DNA of 64,000 nucleotides from Azotobacter paspali (GTDB lineage Bacteria; Pseudomonadota; Gammaproteobacteria; Pseudomonadales; Pseudomonadaceae), in assembly GCF_042434745.1 (NCBI RefSeq), contig NZ_JBHLSS010000141.1; one strand, given 5' to 3'. Shown one piece after another: positions 44,830 through 53,843 of this stretch (positions are counted from its first letter, which is position 1; every line of letters begins with the position of its first letter). Under the pieces are notes generated by a model, which ran no database searches, was not told where the DNA came from, and worked only from the letters and a program-made list of their open reading frames with translations. Made by a program: the position numbers and the translations under genes.

Positions 44830-46095
44830 ATGACCACCGCCCTGCCCGCCCGCGCCTGCGGCATCGACTTCGGCACCTCCAACTCCACCGTCGGCTGGCT
44901 GCGCCCCGGCGAGGAAACACTGATCCCCCTGGAGGATGGCCGGATCACCCTGCCCTCGGTACTGTTCTTCAACTTCGAGGAGCGCCGGCCGGTGTTCGGC
45001 CGGCGCGCCCTGCATGAATACCTGGAAGGCTACGAGGGGCGCCTGATGCGCTCGCTGAAGAGCTTGCTGGGCTCCAAGCTGCTGAAAAGCGAGACCACGG
45101 TGCTCGGCAGCGCTCTGCCGTTCAAGGAGATCCTCAAGCTGTTTCTCGGCGAGTTGAAGCGGCGCGTTGAGACGCAGGCCGGACGCCCCTTCGAGGAGGC
45201 GGTTCTGGGCCGCCCGGTGTTCTTCGTCGACGAGAACCCACAGGCCGACCGGGAAGCCGCGGACACCCTGGCCGAGGTGGCGAAGGACTTGGGCCTGAAG
45301 GAGGTTTCCTTCCAGTACGAACCCATCGCCGCAGCCTTCGACTACGAATCGGTCATCGAACGCGAGGAGCTGGTACTGATCGTCGATATCGGCGGCGGCA
45401 CCTCGGACTTCTCCCTAGTGCGCCTGGCCCCCGCGCGCCGCGCCCTGGCCGAGCGACAGGACGATATCCTCGCCACCGGCGGCGTGCACGTCGGCGGTAC
45501 CGACTTCGACAGGCAGCTCAGCCTGCAGGGCGTGATGCCGCTGTTCGGCTACGGCAGCAAGATGAAGAGCGGCGCGCCGATGCCGACCAGCACGCACCTC
45601 AACCTGGCCACCTGGCACACCATCAATGCCGTCTACGCCCAGGCTTCGCAGCGGGCGCTGACGGGCATGCGCTACGACATACTCGACACCACGGGCGTCG
45701 ACCGGCTGTTCCGCCTGATCGAACAGCGCGCCGGGCACTGGCTGGCGATGCAGGTGGAAGACGCCAAGATCGCTCTCGGCGACAACGAGCGGCAGCGCAT
45801 CGACCTGTCGCGCATCGAGGCGGAGCTGGCCGCCGACCTCGACCGTGCGCTCTTCGAGCGGGCCATCGAGCCGCTGCTGCAGCGCGTGCGCGCCAGCCTG
45901 GAGAACCTGCTGAGCGGCGCCGGGATCGACCACGAGCGGATCGACACGCTGTTCTTCACCGGCGGCTCCAGCGCCGTGCCGGCGCTGCGCCGGAGCGTCG
46001 CCGCGCTGCTGCCGAATGCCCGGCAGGTCGAGGGCGACCGCTTCGGCGGCATCGGCAGCGGCCTGGCCATCGAAGCGCGTCGGCGTTACGGCTGA
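44830..46095 (+). CDS. Hsp70-family protein (YegD-like)
   Basis: The 421-residue actin-fold ATPase has phosphate-1 GIDFGTSNSTVGWL, phosphate-2 LVLIVDIGGGTSDFSLVRL and adenosine motif TLFFTGGSSAVPALRRSV. It lacks the C-terminal substrate-binding domain of DnaK, as expected for YegD-type proteins, and has a middle insert (GYGSKMKSGAPMPTSTHLNL). It is probably a chaperone-like ATPase with unknown clients. Confidence 0.92.
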   Translation: MTTALPARACGIDFGTSNSTVGWLRPGEETLIPLEDGRITLPSVLFFNFEERRPVFGRRALHEYLEGYEGRLMRSLKSLLGSKLLKSETTVLGSALPFKEILKLFLGELKRRVETQAGRPFEEAVLGRPVFFVDENPQADREAADTLAEVAKDLGLKEVSFQYEPIAAAFDYESVIEREELVLIVDIGGGTSDFSLVRLAPARRALAERQDDILATGGVHVGGTDFDRQLSLQGVMPLFGYGSKMKSGAPMPTSTHLNLATWHTINAVYAQASQRALTGMRYDILDTTGVDRLFRLIEQRAGHWLAMQVEDAKIALGDNERQRIDLSRIEAELAADLDRALFERAIEPLLQRVRASLENLLSGAGIDHERIDTLFFTGGSSAVPALRRSVAALLPNARQVEGDRFGGIGSGLAIEARRRYG

Positions 46096-46220
46096 ACGGC
46101 GCCGCCCCCGCACAGTTCCGCCCCGCCTTTTGCGGCGCGCCTGGTCGGGCCGGGCTCCGGCGAAAAGATTCTGGCCTATGGTTTTGAGGATAACCGAGGC
46201 CTCAAACGAGGGCACACATC

Positions 46221-46595
46221 ATGCATAACAACCGCCTTTTGCTGGTCTTCCTCCTCGCACTGCTGCTCGTTGCCTCCCTGCTGATCGGCGCTTCCATGGG
46301 ACTGGCCGGCCAAGGCTGGGATACCTACGACACGGGAAGAAGACTGACTATCGAGGCGCCCTTGAAGCAGGTGCTGTACCGCCGCCCGCAGACTGAGGTG
46401 CGGGTCGATTACCGGGGCACGGAGTGGAAGGTGCTGCTGGGTCCCTCCTCGCGCCTGCTGTCGCGTGGGGCGATCAGGAACGATCTGCGGCCGGGCAGGC
46501 CGGTGATTCTGGTCGGTTATCCGCGCAAGGACGGCAGCGCCGAGATGCGCGCCGAGCGCCTCATCCTCGACGGACGCACGCTGGAGTTGCGCTGA
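46221..46595 (+). CDS. small exported DUF6152-like protein
   Basis: The 124-residue protein has an uncleaved signal/anchor helix (LLLVFLLALLLVASLLIGAS) and a small beta domain: LTIEAPLKQVLYRRPQTEVR, WKVLLGPSSRLLSRG and GRPVILVGYPRKDGSAEM. This matches the OB-like DUF6152 pattern. The domain probably faces the periplasm. Function unknown. It is convergent with the lipase gene. Confidence 0.7.
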   Translation: MHNNRLLLVFLLALLLVASLLIGASMGLAGQGWDTYDTGRRLTIEAPLKQVLYRRPQTEVRVDYRGTEWKVLLGPSSRLLSRGAIRNDLRPGRPVILVGYPRKDGSAEMRAERLILDGRTLELR

Positions 46596-46638
46596 AGGCA
46601 ACTCATGGAGCATTTCCCGCGTTATGGGGAAATACCTC

Positions 46639-47523
46639 CTACAGCCCGGCTTCGGCCAGCCGCGCCAAGTGCTCGAGATATACACCGAGCGGCCTGGTCT
46701 CATTCTCCCGAGGCTCCCGGCAGCGGTTGATGACATCCAGATGATCGAAGGGATAGTCGGAGCGGATCACCTTGCCCAGGTGCGAGCTGAAACGGCCCAC
46801 CAGACCATCGTTCTGCCCGGCCTCGCGGGCGAAACAGCGGGCCAGCCGTCGACACAGGGCATGTCCGGGATCGAAATCCGGCACGGCGTCGACGCGCGTC
46901 CGCAGGACGCCACTCCAGGAGTAGTAACGCACCCCGTCGACCGCTCCGGCACCCTCGCCACCCCAGCGCTCGGGCAGCCCCTGCGGATAGCGGGCATTGA
47001 AGCCGGCCATGCCCTCGCTGGTCAGCGCCAGCAGCGAAGCCGGTCCGTCGAGGGGCAGGCAGAGCCCCGGCTCGGCGCATTCCAACCGCTCCATCAGCCG
47101 TGCCAGGCCCTCGAAGCCAAGCGCCAGCAGGCGCTCGCGTCGGCCGCTGGGCGGCAGCAGGTCGCGCAGCCGGTCGGCCACCTCGGACCCCTGGTTGGGC
47201 GTGGCCACGGTAGTCACCGAAGCCACCCAGTCCGGGCGCAACGCCGCCACGTAGCGGGCACTCAGGCCACCCTGGCTGTGACCGAGCAGATTGACCCGGC
47301 GCGCGCCGCTGGCGGCGCGGATCGCGGCGATGCGTTCGAGCAACTGGTTTCCCAGCGCCTCATTGTCGTGCACGCCGGACAGCCGTACCGCATGGACCTG
47401 CGCGCCCTGCCGGCGAAGCGCCACATCGATGCCGTTCCAGTAGGAATGCCCGGGCAGGCGCACGAAGCCGAGCAGACCATGCACCAGCACTAAGGGGTAG
47501 CGTGTCCTGAAGCTCGCCCTCAT
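46639..47523 (-). CDS. alpha/beta-hydrolase, lipase family I (LipA-like) without signal peptide
   Basis: The 294-residue lipase-like protein has YPLVLVHGLLGFVRLPG (oxyanion strand), the nucleophile elbow NLLGHSQGGLSARYVA, the Asp near VDAVPDFDPGH, and the His in YPFDHLDVINR. A glycine/aspartate calcium-type stretch and cysteines (ECAEPGLC, CRRLARC) are as in secreted family I lipases. The N-terminus (MRASFRTRYPLVLV) has no signal peptide, and there is no foldase gene nearby, so it may be cytosolic or exported another way. GAGAAAGG precedes the ATG. Confidence 0.85.
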   Translation of the reverse strand: MRASFRTRYPLVLVHGLLGFVRLPGHSYWNGIDVALRRQGAQVHAVRLSGVHDNEALGNQLLERIAAIRAASGARRVNLLGHSQGGLSARYVAALRPDWVASVTTVATPNQGSEVADRLRDLLPPSGRRERLLALGFEGLARLMERLECAEPGLCLPLDGPASLLALTSEGMAGFNARYPQGLPERWGGEGAGAVDGVRYYSWSGVLRTRVDAVPDFDPGHALCRRLARCFAREAGQNDGLVGRFSSHLGKVIRSDYPFDHLDVINRCREPRENETRPLGVYLEHLARLAEAGL

Positions 47524-47655
47524 GGGCCTTTCTCCCGTCAACAAGCCGCCAGTCGGCCAAGATTAACCCGATCGCGACCTGCCTCGACAAGCGGTGAAAC
47601 CTTCCCCCGCGGGCCGGTCGAACCTTCTGTGATCCACGCGCGCAGGGGGAGCCTC

Positions 47656-48807
47656 ATGTCTTGGGGTAACAAGTCCAGCTATACCAACAAGCAAAAGCGC
47701 AAGGCCGCCCACATCGAGGAAAGCAGGGCAATCGCATGAAATGCCTGCCCGATACTGGGCTGGAAAGGTTGTGTCCTTGGTCGTTCCGGCGTGGTCTTCA
47801 GATCCAGTGCATTGGCTGCTTGCCGAGTGGTCGGATACCTTCTGTTTCGGCCCCCCCCCGGCCGAGTCACTTTTTCTTGCCTGGCCAAGAAAAAAAAGTA
47901 ACCAAAAAGAAGGCCACCCCCTCATCCGGCCCTGCGCTTCGCTCCGGGTTCCCTCCCTGCATCGCCGCTCCAGGGGCTCGCCGCGAAGGGCCATCCATGC
48001 CATGGCCCATCGCGGCTCTCGCGGCATCCTTGCCGCTCGACCCCTTCCACGACGATTCCGCTCGGCCTCCTGAAGGGAGCATCTGGCGCAGCCTGACAGG
48101 TCGCGCCGCAAGAGCGAAAGCGCTTTCAGGCAACCCGGAGCCGGACTTCCGTTCAGAAGGCCGAGCGCAGGCGTCGCGTAGAGGGGCGAGCCGCGGGGAG
48201 GCGGCGAGAGTCGTACGAGGGGCATGGATGCCCCTTGTGCGACGATCCTCGGAGCGGCGCCGGAGCGAGGGAACCCCGGCGCAGCCGGGGCCGAATGACC
48301 GGGCGCGCTTTCTCTTTGGTTACTTTCTCTTTGCGCGCGCAAAGAGAAAGTGACTCGGCCGAGGGCCGAAACAGGGACTGTCCGGCCCCTCGGCAAGCAG
48401 CCATGCCAAGGCTCACACAACCTTTCCAGTCCGGTATCGAGCGAGCGATTCATGCGATTGCCCACATCGAGGAAAGCTACGAGTCCCGCGGGGTTCCCGA
48501 AGAGGAGGCCCAGGCACGTGCCTGGGCCACGGTCAACAAGCAGTCCGGGGGCGGCGAGAAAAGCGGCTCCGGGCAGCGCAAGAGCGAAACCGCCAAGCGC
48601 GCCGAGCGCAAGGACTTGGCCCGCCGGGCCGCGGAGAGCCGCCGCGGTCAGCCGCCTAACCGGGGCTCCGCCAGTGCCCGCGAGCAGTTGGGCAGCACCT
48701 CGCTGAGCGCCATGAGCCGCACGGCCCTGCTCGAACGCGCCGCCGAGTTGGGCGTGCGGGGCCGCTGGCGGATGCGCAAGGACGAACTGATTGCTGCACT
48801 CAGCTAA
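47656..48807 (+). pseudogene. small basic 'plasmid stabilisation-like' protein gene split by an insertion
   Basis: The 5' part (47656-47724) encodes 23 residues, MSWGNKSSYTNKQKRKAAHI and EES, then meets foreign DNA and a stop after a few codons. The 3' part resumes at 48478 with YESRGVPEEEAQARAWATVN and ends at 48807 with a Rho-N/SAP-like tail (TALLERAAELGVRG, MRKDELIAAL). Removing 47725-48477 rejoins the two in frame as a 132-residue protein. The family is common in pseudomonads and often loosely called 'plasmid stabilisation protein'; it is rich in Lys/Ser/Gly. A downstream ATG at 48403 reads through the insertion end into the 3' part (134 codons), so a chimeric product is conceivable. Confidence 0.85.
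47725..48463. mobile_element. non-autonomous palindromic insertion with long imperfect inverted arms
   Basis: The ends are inverted repeats: GGGCAATCGCATGAA at the left and TTCATGCGATTGCCC at the right. Similarity continues inward for about 200 bases (GATAC, CTGGAAAGGTTGTG, TGGCTGCTTGCCGAG, TGTTTCGGCCC, GGCCGAGTCACTTT, AGTAACCAAA), so the whole element is one imperfect giant palindrome. Each arm has its own hairpin; the right one is a perfect 28-base palindrome at 48323-48350. The direct repeat CCCACATCGAGGAAAGC flanks it at 47708-47724 and 48461-48477, the signature of target duplication or a recombination-mediated insertion. No transposase frame is visible, so mobilisation would need helpers in trans. 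Confidence 0.82.
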
Positions 48808-49655
48808 GGGACCCGATGCAGCAGTTCGCACAGCTTGCGGGTAGCCGCCAGCATCTGCGGGCTGGGCCGCTCGAGGCCGCGGTCGGGCACGGCCCAGACC
48901 TGTCCGCGCCGCACGGCCTGCAGTTGCGGCCAGGCCTGCCAGGCATCGCGCTGCTCCGGCTGGCTGACCAGGATTACCTCGGGATCGCGCGCCAGCACCG
49001 CCTCGACGGAGAGCTGCGGCGCCGGCAGGTCGAGGTCGGCGAAGAGATTCACAGCGCCGCAGACCCGCAGGGCATCGCTGATGATCTGCGGACCGCCGAT
49101 GCTGTACAGCGGGCGGTCCCAGACCTGATAGAAGACCCGCAGCGGCGCTTCGCGACGGTATTGACGACGCAGCTCGTCGAGTTGCCGGCGCAACTGCGCG
49201 GCCAATTCGCGTCCCCGCTCGGCGCGCCCGACCCGCCCGCCGAGCGCTTCGAGTTGCGCGGCGATGTCTTCCAGGCGCCGGGGCTGCGCCTCGAATACGG
49301 GGATACCGAAGCTACGCAGCTGTTCGCGCTGCGCCGCGCTTATGCTGTCCGGCCAGAGCAGGATCAGGTCCGGGCGCAGGGCGAGCAAGGTTTCCATTTC
49401 CAGCCGGCCCCAGCGTCCCAGCGACGGCAGGCTGGCCAGCGCCGCCGGCCGCTCGCCGCCATCGAGCACACCGACCAGACGGTCGCCGGCCTGCAGTTCC
49501 AGCATCGATTCGGTGAGCGACGGCGCCAGACTAACTACCCGCTCGGCGGCAGCGGCCAGCGGCAGAACGAAACACAGCAGCAGGATGGCACAGAGAGGCC
49601 GCAAGCCAACTGCCGGAGCCCCGACGCGCCGATCCGGGCCGGTGGTGCGCGCCAT
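48804..49655 (-). CDS. periplasmic binding protein, BtuF-like (cobalamin/iron-chelate class)
   Basis: The 283-residue protein has a signal peptide (LLLCFVLPLAAAAE) and a class-III binding fold (two lobes joined by a long helix). Motifs: RVVSLAPSLTESMLELQAGD, RLVGVLDGGERPA, and LRVFYQVWDRPLYSIGGPQI. These are closest to BtuF-type vitamin B12 or corrinoid binding proteins. No permease or ATPase gene is adjacent. The stop overlaps the end of the convergent split gene by four bases; ribA lies one base upstream on the same strand. Confidence 0.82.
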   Translation of the reverse strand: MARTTGPDRRVGAPAVGLRPLCAILLLCFVLPLAAAAERVVSLAPSLTESMLELQAGDRLVGVLDGGERPAALASLPSLGRWGRLEMETLLALRPDLILLWPDSISAAQREQLRSFGIPVFEAQPRRLEDIAAQLEALGGRVGRAERGRELAAQLRRQLDELRRQYRREAPLRVFYQVWDRPLYSIGGPQIISDALRVCGAVNLFADLDLPAPQLSVEAVLARDPEVILVSQPEQRDAWQAWPQLQAVRRGQVWAVPDRGLERPSPQMLAATRKLCELLHRVP

Positions 49656-49656
49656 C

Positions 49657-50283
49657 TCAGCTCCCGGTCGGCGTCTCCACCTCGCCCTGATGCAGATTGC
49701 CGAGCAGGTGACCGAGCTTGCCGGCCTTGGTCGCCAGGTATTTCTGGTTGTAAGGGTTGAGCCCGGTTTGCAGCGGTACCCGTTCGGTCACCTGGATGCC
49801 GACCCCTTCCAGCGCCTTGACCTTGCGCGGATTGTTGGTCATCAGCTTGATCGCGATGATGCCCAAATGCTCGAGCATCGGTTTACAGATCCCGTAGTCG
49901 CGCTGGTCGGCGCGAAAACCCAGGCGCTCGTTGGCCTCGACGGTGTCGGCGCCGGCGTCCTGCAGCTTGTAGGCGCGGATCTTGTTGAGCAGACCGATGC
50001 CGCGCCCTTCCTGGCGCAGGTAGAGGAGCACGCCGCGGCCCTCGGCGGAGATGGCGCGCAGTGCCGCCTCCAGTTGGAAGCCGCAATCGCAGCGCAGGCT
50101 GAACAGCGCATCGCCGGTCAGGCATTCGGAATGCAGGCGACCGAGCACCGGCGCGCCATCGTCCACCTTGCCCAGGGTGAGTGCCACATGCTCCTTGCCG
50201 GTGGCTTCGTCGAGAAAACCATGCATGGTGAAGACGCCGAACGGCGTGGGCAGCTTGGATGCGGCGACGAAGACGACGGACAC
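49657..50283 (-). CDS. ribA: GTP cyclohydrolase II
   Basis: The 208-residue enzyme opens GTP to the first pyrimidine of riboflavin synthesis. The zinc site is complete: SECLTGDALFSLRCDCG (three cysteines), and the catalytic YLRQEGRGIGLLNKIRAYKL is present. This is the active cyclohydrolase, needed because the RibBA protein at 53.8 kb has a degenerate second domain. The BtuF-like gene follows immediately. Confidence 0.96.
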   Translation of the reverse strand: MSVVFVAASKLPTPFGVFTMHGFLDEATGKEHVALTLGKVDDGAPVLGRLHSECLTGDALFSLRCDCGFQLEAALRAISAEGRGVLLYLRQEGRGIGLLNKIRAYKLQDAGADTVEANERLGFRADQRDYGICKPMLEHLGIIAIKLMTNNPRKVKALEGVGIQVTERVPLQTGLNPYNQKYLATKAGKLGHLLGNLHQGEVETPTGS

Positions 50284-50554
50284 CGGAAGACTCCTGAAAA
50301 ATGCGGCAAGCCGTCATTGTAACAGCCACGCCGCCTGGCGGCGCAGCCGGAATTGCCGACGACCGACCGTCGTCGCTAGCGCCTCGACGCCAGCATCGGC
50401 ATCTTCCGCGAGCGCGAGGTTCGGGAAGCTCATGCCGGACATGGGCGGCACGCCTCGCGGGATCACCGGCCCGACGCCGGGCACCTCCGGGGCCTCGGCC
50501 TTGCTTCCGACCTGGCGGTGGGCCGGCGCAAATCCGCCCCGCCGCCGGAACGCC

Positions 50555-51301
50555 TCAGTCGAATGGATAAGGCTGTTGCCAGCGGGCGAAGATCGGCCGC
50601 AGCTCGCCGGAGCGCACCAGCTCGGCCATGCGCCGGTCGTACAGCGCGGCCAGTTCGCGCCCGCGCGGGGTGTCGGCGAAACCGGGGTACAGGGGCCGCA
50701 AGGTCAGGTCGGTGATGCGGTAGGCGTCGGGCGTCTCCGCCCAGGCCAGAACGCTCTCGAGTTCGGCCCGGGCGGCGATCAGATAATCGGCATGGCCGAC
50801 CCGGAGCATCGCCAAGGCGCCGTTGTAGCGCTGGATCTCCTGGTAGCGTTGCAGTTGCGGCAGGTACTTGTCGAAGGCATAGCCGCGTATCCAGGCCAGG
50901 CGGAAGTTGCCCAAATCCTCCAGGCGCGGTATCGGCGACGAGGCCAGTCCCAGCGCGCCGATCACCTCGGCGGCATAATGCCACTGAGGGAACAGCGCTC
51001 CCGCGGTTTCCTCCGGATAGGCGCCGACCCAGGCGTCGGCATCGCCACGGGCGACCAGACCGACCGCCCGGGTATAGGGCACGGTGCGGGTGTGCACCTG
51101 AAATCCGGCCGGCTCGAAGACCAGGCGCAGGACCTCCCAGACCAGGCCGCGGGCATCGGCGCCGGTATACCCCTTGCGCTCGACGCCGACCAGCAGGATA
51201 TCCCCGACTTGTTCCTTCCCCTCCGGCAACTCTTGCGCCCCGGCGAGCACGGCGCCCAGCAGGCAGCAACACGACAGCAGCCTCAGCCATGCCAGCCTCA
51301 T
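50555..51301 (-). CDS. family-3 extracellular solute-binding protein
   Basis: The 248-residue protein has a signal peptide (to about AGA) and the bilobed SBP_bac_3 pattern: LVWEVLRLVFEPAGFQVHTR, PYTRAVGLVARGDADAWVGA and ARAELESVLAW. Stand-alone copies like this sense or bind amino acids or related polar ligands. There is no transporter beside it. ATG 51301 overlaps the pgpA stop by four bases, so it is translationally coupled to pgpA. Confidence 0.82.
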   Translation of the reverse strand: MRLAWLRLLSCCCLLGAVLAGAQELPEGKEQVGDILLVGVERKGYTGADARGLVWEVLRLVFEPAGFQVHTRTVPYTRAVGLVARGDADAWVGAYPEETAGALFPQWHYAAEVIGALGLASSPIPRLEDLGNFRLAWIRGYAFDKYLPQLQRYQEIQRYNGALAMLRVGHADYLIAARAELESVLAWAETPDAYRITDLTLRPLYPGFADTPRGRELAALYDRRMAELVRSGELRPIFARWQQPYPFD

Positions 51302-51789
51302 AGCCAAGTCGATCCCCAGACGAGCAGTTGCATCGCCAGCCAGGCGAAGACCCCGGCCAGCACGTCATCCAGCATGATGCCTACGCCGCCGTGCACATGG
51401 CGGTCGATCCAGTGGATCGGCCAGGGCTTGAGGATGTCCATCAGGCGGAACATCGCGAAACCCAACAGCAGCCATTGCCAGCCTTCCGGCACCAGCCAGA
51501 GGGTGATCCACATGCCGACCATCTCGTCCCAGACGATGCCTTCGTGGTCGTGCACCCTGAGGTCCGTGGCGACCTTGCCGCACAGCCAGAAGCCGAACAG
51601 CATGACTAGCCCGAGCAGCAGCCAATAGCCCCAGTCCGGCAGCGCCTGCCAGAGTGGCACGAAGGGCAGCGCGACCAATGAACCCCAAGTGCCGGGGGCC
51701 TTGGGCAGCGTCCCGGAGCCGAAGCCGAAAGCCAGGAAATGCCAGGGATTGCGCCACACCGACGGCGGCATGCGCACGAATTCAGTCAC
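51298..51789 (-). CDS. pgpA: phosphatidylglycerophosphatase A
   Basis: The 163-residue membrane enzyme dephosphorylates phosphatidylglycerophosphate. It has the family block GFGSGTLPKAPGTWGSLVAL, the acidic catalytic motif DHEGIVWDEMVGMWITL and the C-terminal RLMDILKPWPIHWIDRHVHG with VGIMLDDVLAG. It follows thiL with an eight-base overlap, as in other gammaproteobacteria. Confidence 0.95.
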   Translation of the reverse strand: MTEFVRMPPSVWRNPWHFLAFGFGSGTLPKAPGTWGSLVALPFVPLWQALPDWGYWLLLGLVMLFGFWLCGKVATDLRVHDHEGIVWDEMVGMWITLWLVPEGWQWLLLGFAMFRLMDILKPWPIHWIDRHVHGGVGIMLDDVLAGVFAWLAMQLLVWGSTWL

Positions 51790-52747
51790 GCGGACTCCCG
51801 AAATGTTGATAGCCCCCGGTCGGCGGCTCGATTTCCCGGCCGGCCTCGTCCAGCAGGCGCACGCCCGTACCGGCCTCGACCCGGCCGATCACCCGCAGCG
51901 GCCATTCGGCCTGCAGGGCGGCGAAAAAGCGCGGCGGCAAGGTAAAGGCCAGCAGGTAGTCGTCGCCGCCGCCAAGGGCGCAGGCCAACGCCGCCTCTTC
52001 GCCGAGCAGGCGGCGCAACGGCACCGACAGCGGCACGCGGTGGCGTTCGATGCACAGCGCCACCTCGGAAGCCGAAGCGATGTGCCCGCAATCGGCGAGC
52101 AGACCATCGGAGATATCCAGCGCCGCGCTCGCCTTGCCACGCAGCGCCACCCCCAAGGATAGCTGCGGCCGTGGCGACCAGTAGCGCGCGAGCAGGGGGC
52201 TGGCGACTTCGGCCGGGGCTTGGTGCCGGCCGAGCACCAGTTCCAGGGCGCCGGCGGCGTCGCCGAGCGGACCGCCGACGCAGAGCAGATCGCCGGGCCG
52301 CGCGCCATTCCGACACAGCGCCAGGCCGGCCGGTACTCGGCCGAACACGCTCAGACTGATGCACAGGGGACCACGGGTGGTGTCGCCGCCTATCAGCGCC
52401 AAGCCGCACTCGCGTGCCTTGTGGTCCAGGCCGCGGGCGAAGGCGGCCAGCCAGGCCGGATCGGCCGCCGGCAGGGTCAGGGCGAGGGTGAAACCGAGGG
52501 GCGTGGCGCCCATCGCCGCCAGGTCGCTGGCGGCCGTGGCCAGGGCTCGCTGACCGAGCAGGAAGGGATCGCAGGGGGCGGGGAAATGCACCCCGGCGAC
52601 CATGGTGTCGGTGGAGATCGCCAGCCGCTCGCCGGCGGGAACCTCCAGCAGGGCGCAGTCGTCGCCGATGCCGAGGACCACGCCGGGCGCTGCCTGCGCG
52701 CAGGCGGTGGCGGCGAAGTAGCAGCGGATCAGTTCGAACTCGCCCAT
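51782..52747 (-). CDS. thiL: thiamine-monophosphate kinase
   Basis: The 321-residue enzyme phosphorylates TMP to thiamine diphosphate. It has GEFELIRCYF at the start, the metal-binding GIGDDCALLEVPAGERLAIS then DTMVAGVHF, and ALDISDGLLADCGHIA. Length and motifs are normal. It lies between nusB and pgpA on the minus strand. Confidence 0.96.
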   Translation of the reverse strand: MGEFELIRCYFAATACAQAAPGVVLGIGDDCALLEVPAGERLAISTDTMVAGVHFPAPCDPFLLGQRALATAASDLAAMGATPLGFTLALTLPAADPAWLAAFARGLDHKARECGLALIGGDTTRGPLCISLSVFGRVPAGLALCRNGARPGDLLCVGGPLGDAAGALELVLGRHQAPAEVASPLLARYWSPRPQLSLGVALRGKASAALDISDGLLADCGHIASASEVALCIERHRVPLSVPLRRLLGEEAALACALGGGDDYLLAFTLPPRFFAALQAEWPLRVIGRVEAGTGVRLLDEAGREIEPPTGGYQHFGSPRD

Positions 52748-52757
52748 CGGCGTTCGC

Positions 52758-53237
52758 TCAGCGCTTGCCGCCGCGGATTTCGGCCGCGCGCAGGCGCGGC
52801 GCCAGCTTGTCCAGCACACCGTTGACGAACTTGTGTCCGTCGGTGGCGCCGAATACCTTGGCCAGCTCGATACCTTCGTTGATCACCACGCGGTAGGGAA
52901 CGTCGGGACGGTTGCTCAGTTCGTAGGTGGACAGCCGCAGGATGGCCAATTCCACCGGATCGACCTCCGCCAGTGGACGGTCGAGCAGCGGCGCGAAGGC
53001 CGCGTCGAGTTCGGTCTTCTGGCGCGGCACGCCGTGCAGGATCTCGTGGAAATAGGCACCATCGACCGTGGCGAAATCGTTGTCGACGCGAAACTGCGCC
53101 TCGATCTCGTTGAGCGACTGGCCCGCCACATGCCATTGGTAGAGTGCCTGCATGGCCAGGACACGCGCCTGGCGGCGCGCCGCCACCCGGCTTTTGACCG
53201 GTTTGGCGCCCTGGCCGTCGTCGCGATTCGCGCTCAC
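52758..53237 (-). CDS. nusB: transcription antitermination protein NusB
   Basis: The 159-residue all-helical protein has RRQARVLAMQALYQWHVAGQ, the conserved DPVELAILRLSTYEL and YRVVINEGIELAKVFGATDG. NusB binds boxA RNA with NusE and supports rRNA antitermination. The GTG start at 53237 overlaps the ribH stop (GTGA), so the genes are coupled. Confidence 0.96.
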   Translation of the reverse strand: MSANRDDGQGAKPVKSRVAARRQARVLAMQALYQWHVAGQSLNEIEAQFRVDNDFATVDGAYFHEILHGVPRQKTELDAAFAPLLDRPLAEVDPVELAILRLSTYELSNRPDVPYRVVINEGIELAKVFGATDGHKFVNGVLDKLAPRLRAAEIRGGKR

Positions 53238-53710
53238 TTGGCCTCCAGGGCCGCCATCAGGCTGACCATTTCCAGGGCGGACAGGGCCGCTTCGGCGCCC
53301 TTGTTGCCGGCCTTGGTGCCGGAGCGCTCGATGGCTTGCTCGATGGAGTCGACGGTGAGGACGCCGAAGGCGACCGGCACACCGAACTGCAGGGACACCT
53401 GAGCCAGACCCTTGGTGCACTCGCCGGCGACGTATTCGAAATGCGGCGTGCCACCGCGGATCACCGCGCCGAGGGCGATGATGGCGTCGAATTCGCCGCG
53501 CTGGGCGACCTTCTGCGCCACCAGTGGGATCTCGAAGGCGCCGGGCACGCGGATGATGGTCAGTTGGCTCTGGTCGACGCCATGGCGCACCAGGGTATCG
53601 ATGGCGCCCTGTACCAGGCTTTCCACGACGAAGCTGTTGAAGCGGCCGACCACCAGGGCATAGTGGCCCTTGGCTGCGGTGAAGGTACCTTCGATGGTCT
53701 TCAGGGTCAT
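53234..53710 (-). CDS. ribH: 6,7-dimethyl-8-ribityllumazine synthase
   Basis: The 158-residue subunit of the lumazine synthase capsid joins ribitylaminouracil with dihydroxybutanone phosphate. Motifs: YALVVGRFNSFVVESLVQGA, IIRVPGAFEIPLVAQKVA, IALGAVIRGGTPHFEYV and the catalytic His in that last block. P. aeruginosa calls this gene ribE. The start is the ATG at 53710. Confidence 0.95.
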   Translation of the reverse strand: MTLKTIEGTFTAAKGHYALVVGRFNSFVVESLVQGAIDTLVRHGVDQSQLTIIRVPGAFEIPLVAQKVAQRGEFDAIIALGAVIRGGTPHFEYVAGECTKGLAQVSLQFGVPVAFGVLTVDSIEQAIERSGTKAGNKGAEAALSALEMVSLMAALEAK

Positions 53711-53843
53711 GGCGAATCTCGTCTCGTTAAAGAACTGGAGCGCTCTCGGCGGCTCCGCGAACAGTCGGTCCCGGCCTTCCAGACGGAAGCGCACGCCCCC
53801 TGCCGGCGAAGGCGTGGGAATGGCGGGCGGCTCCAGTGGGGGA

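Noticed and set aside
47741..48353. Open frames with Phe/Lys-rich tracts inside the palindromic insertion
   Set aside because: They come from the inverted hairpin arms; such frames are commonly mis-annotated as hypothetical proteins.
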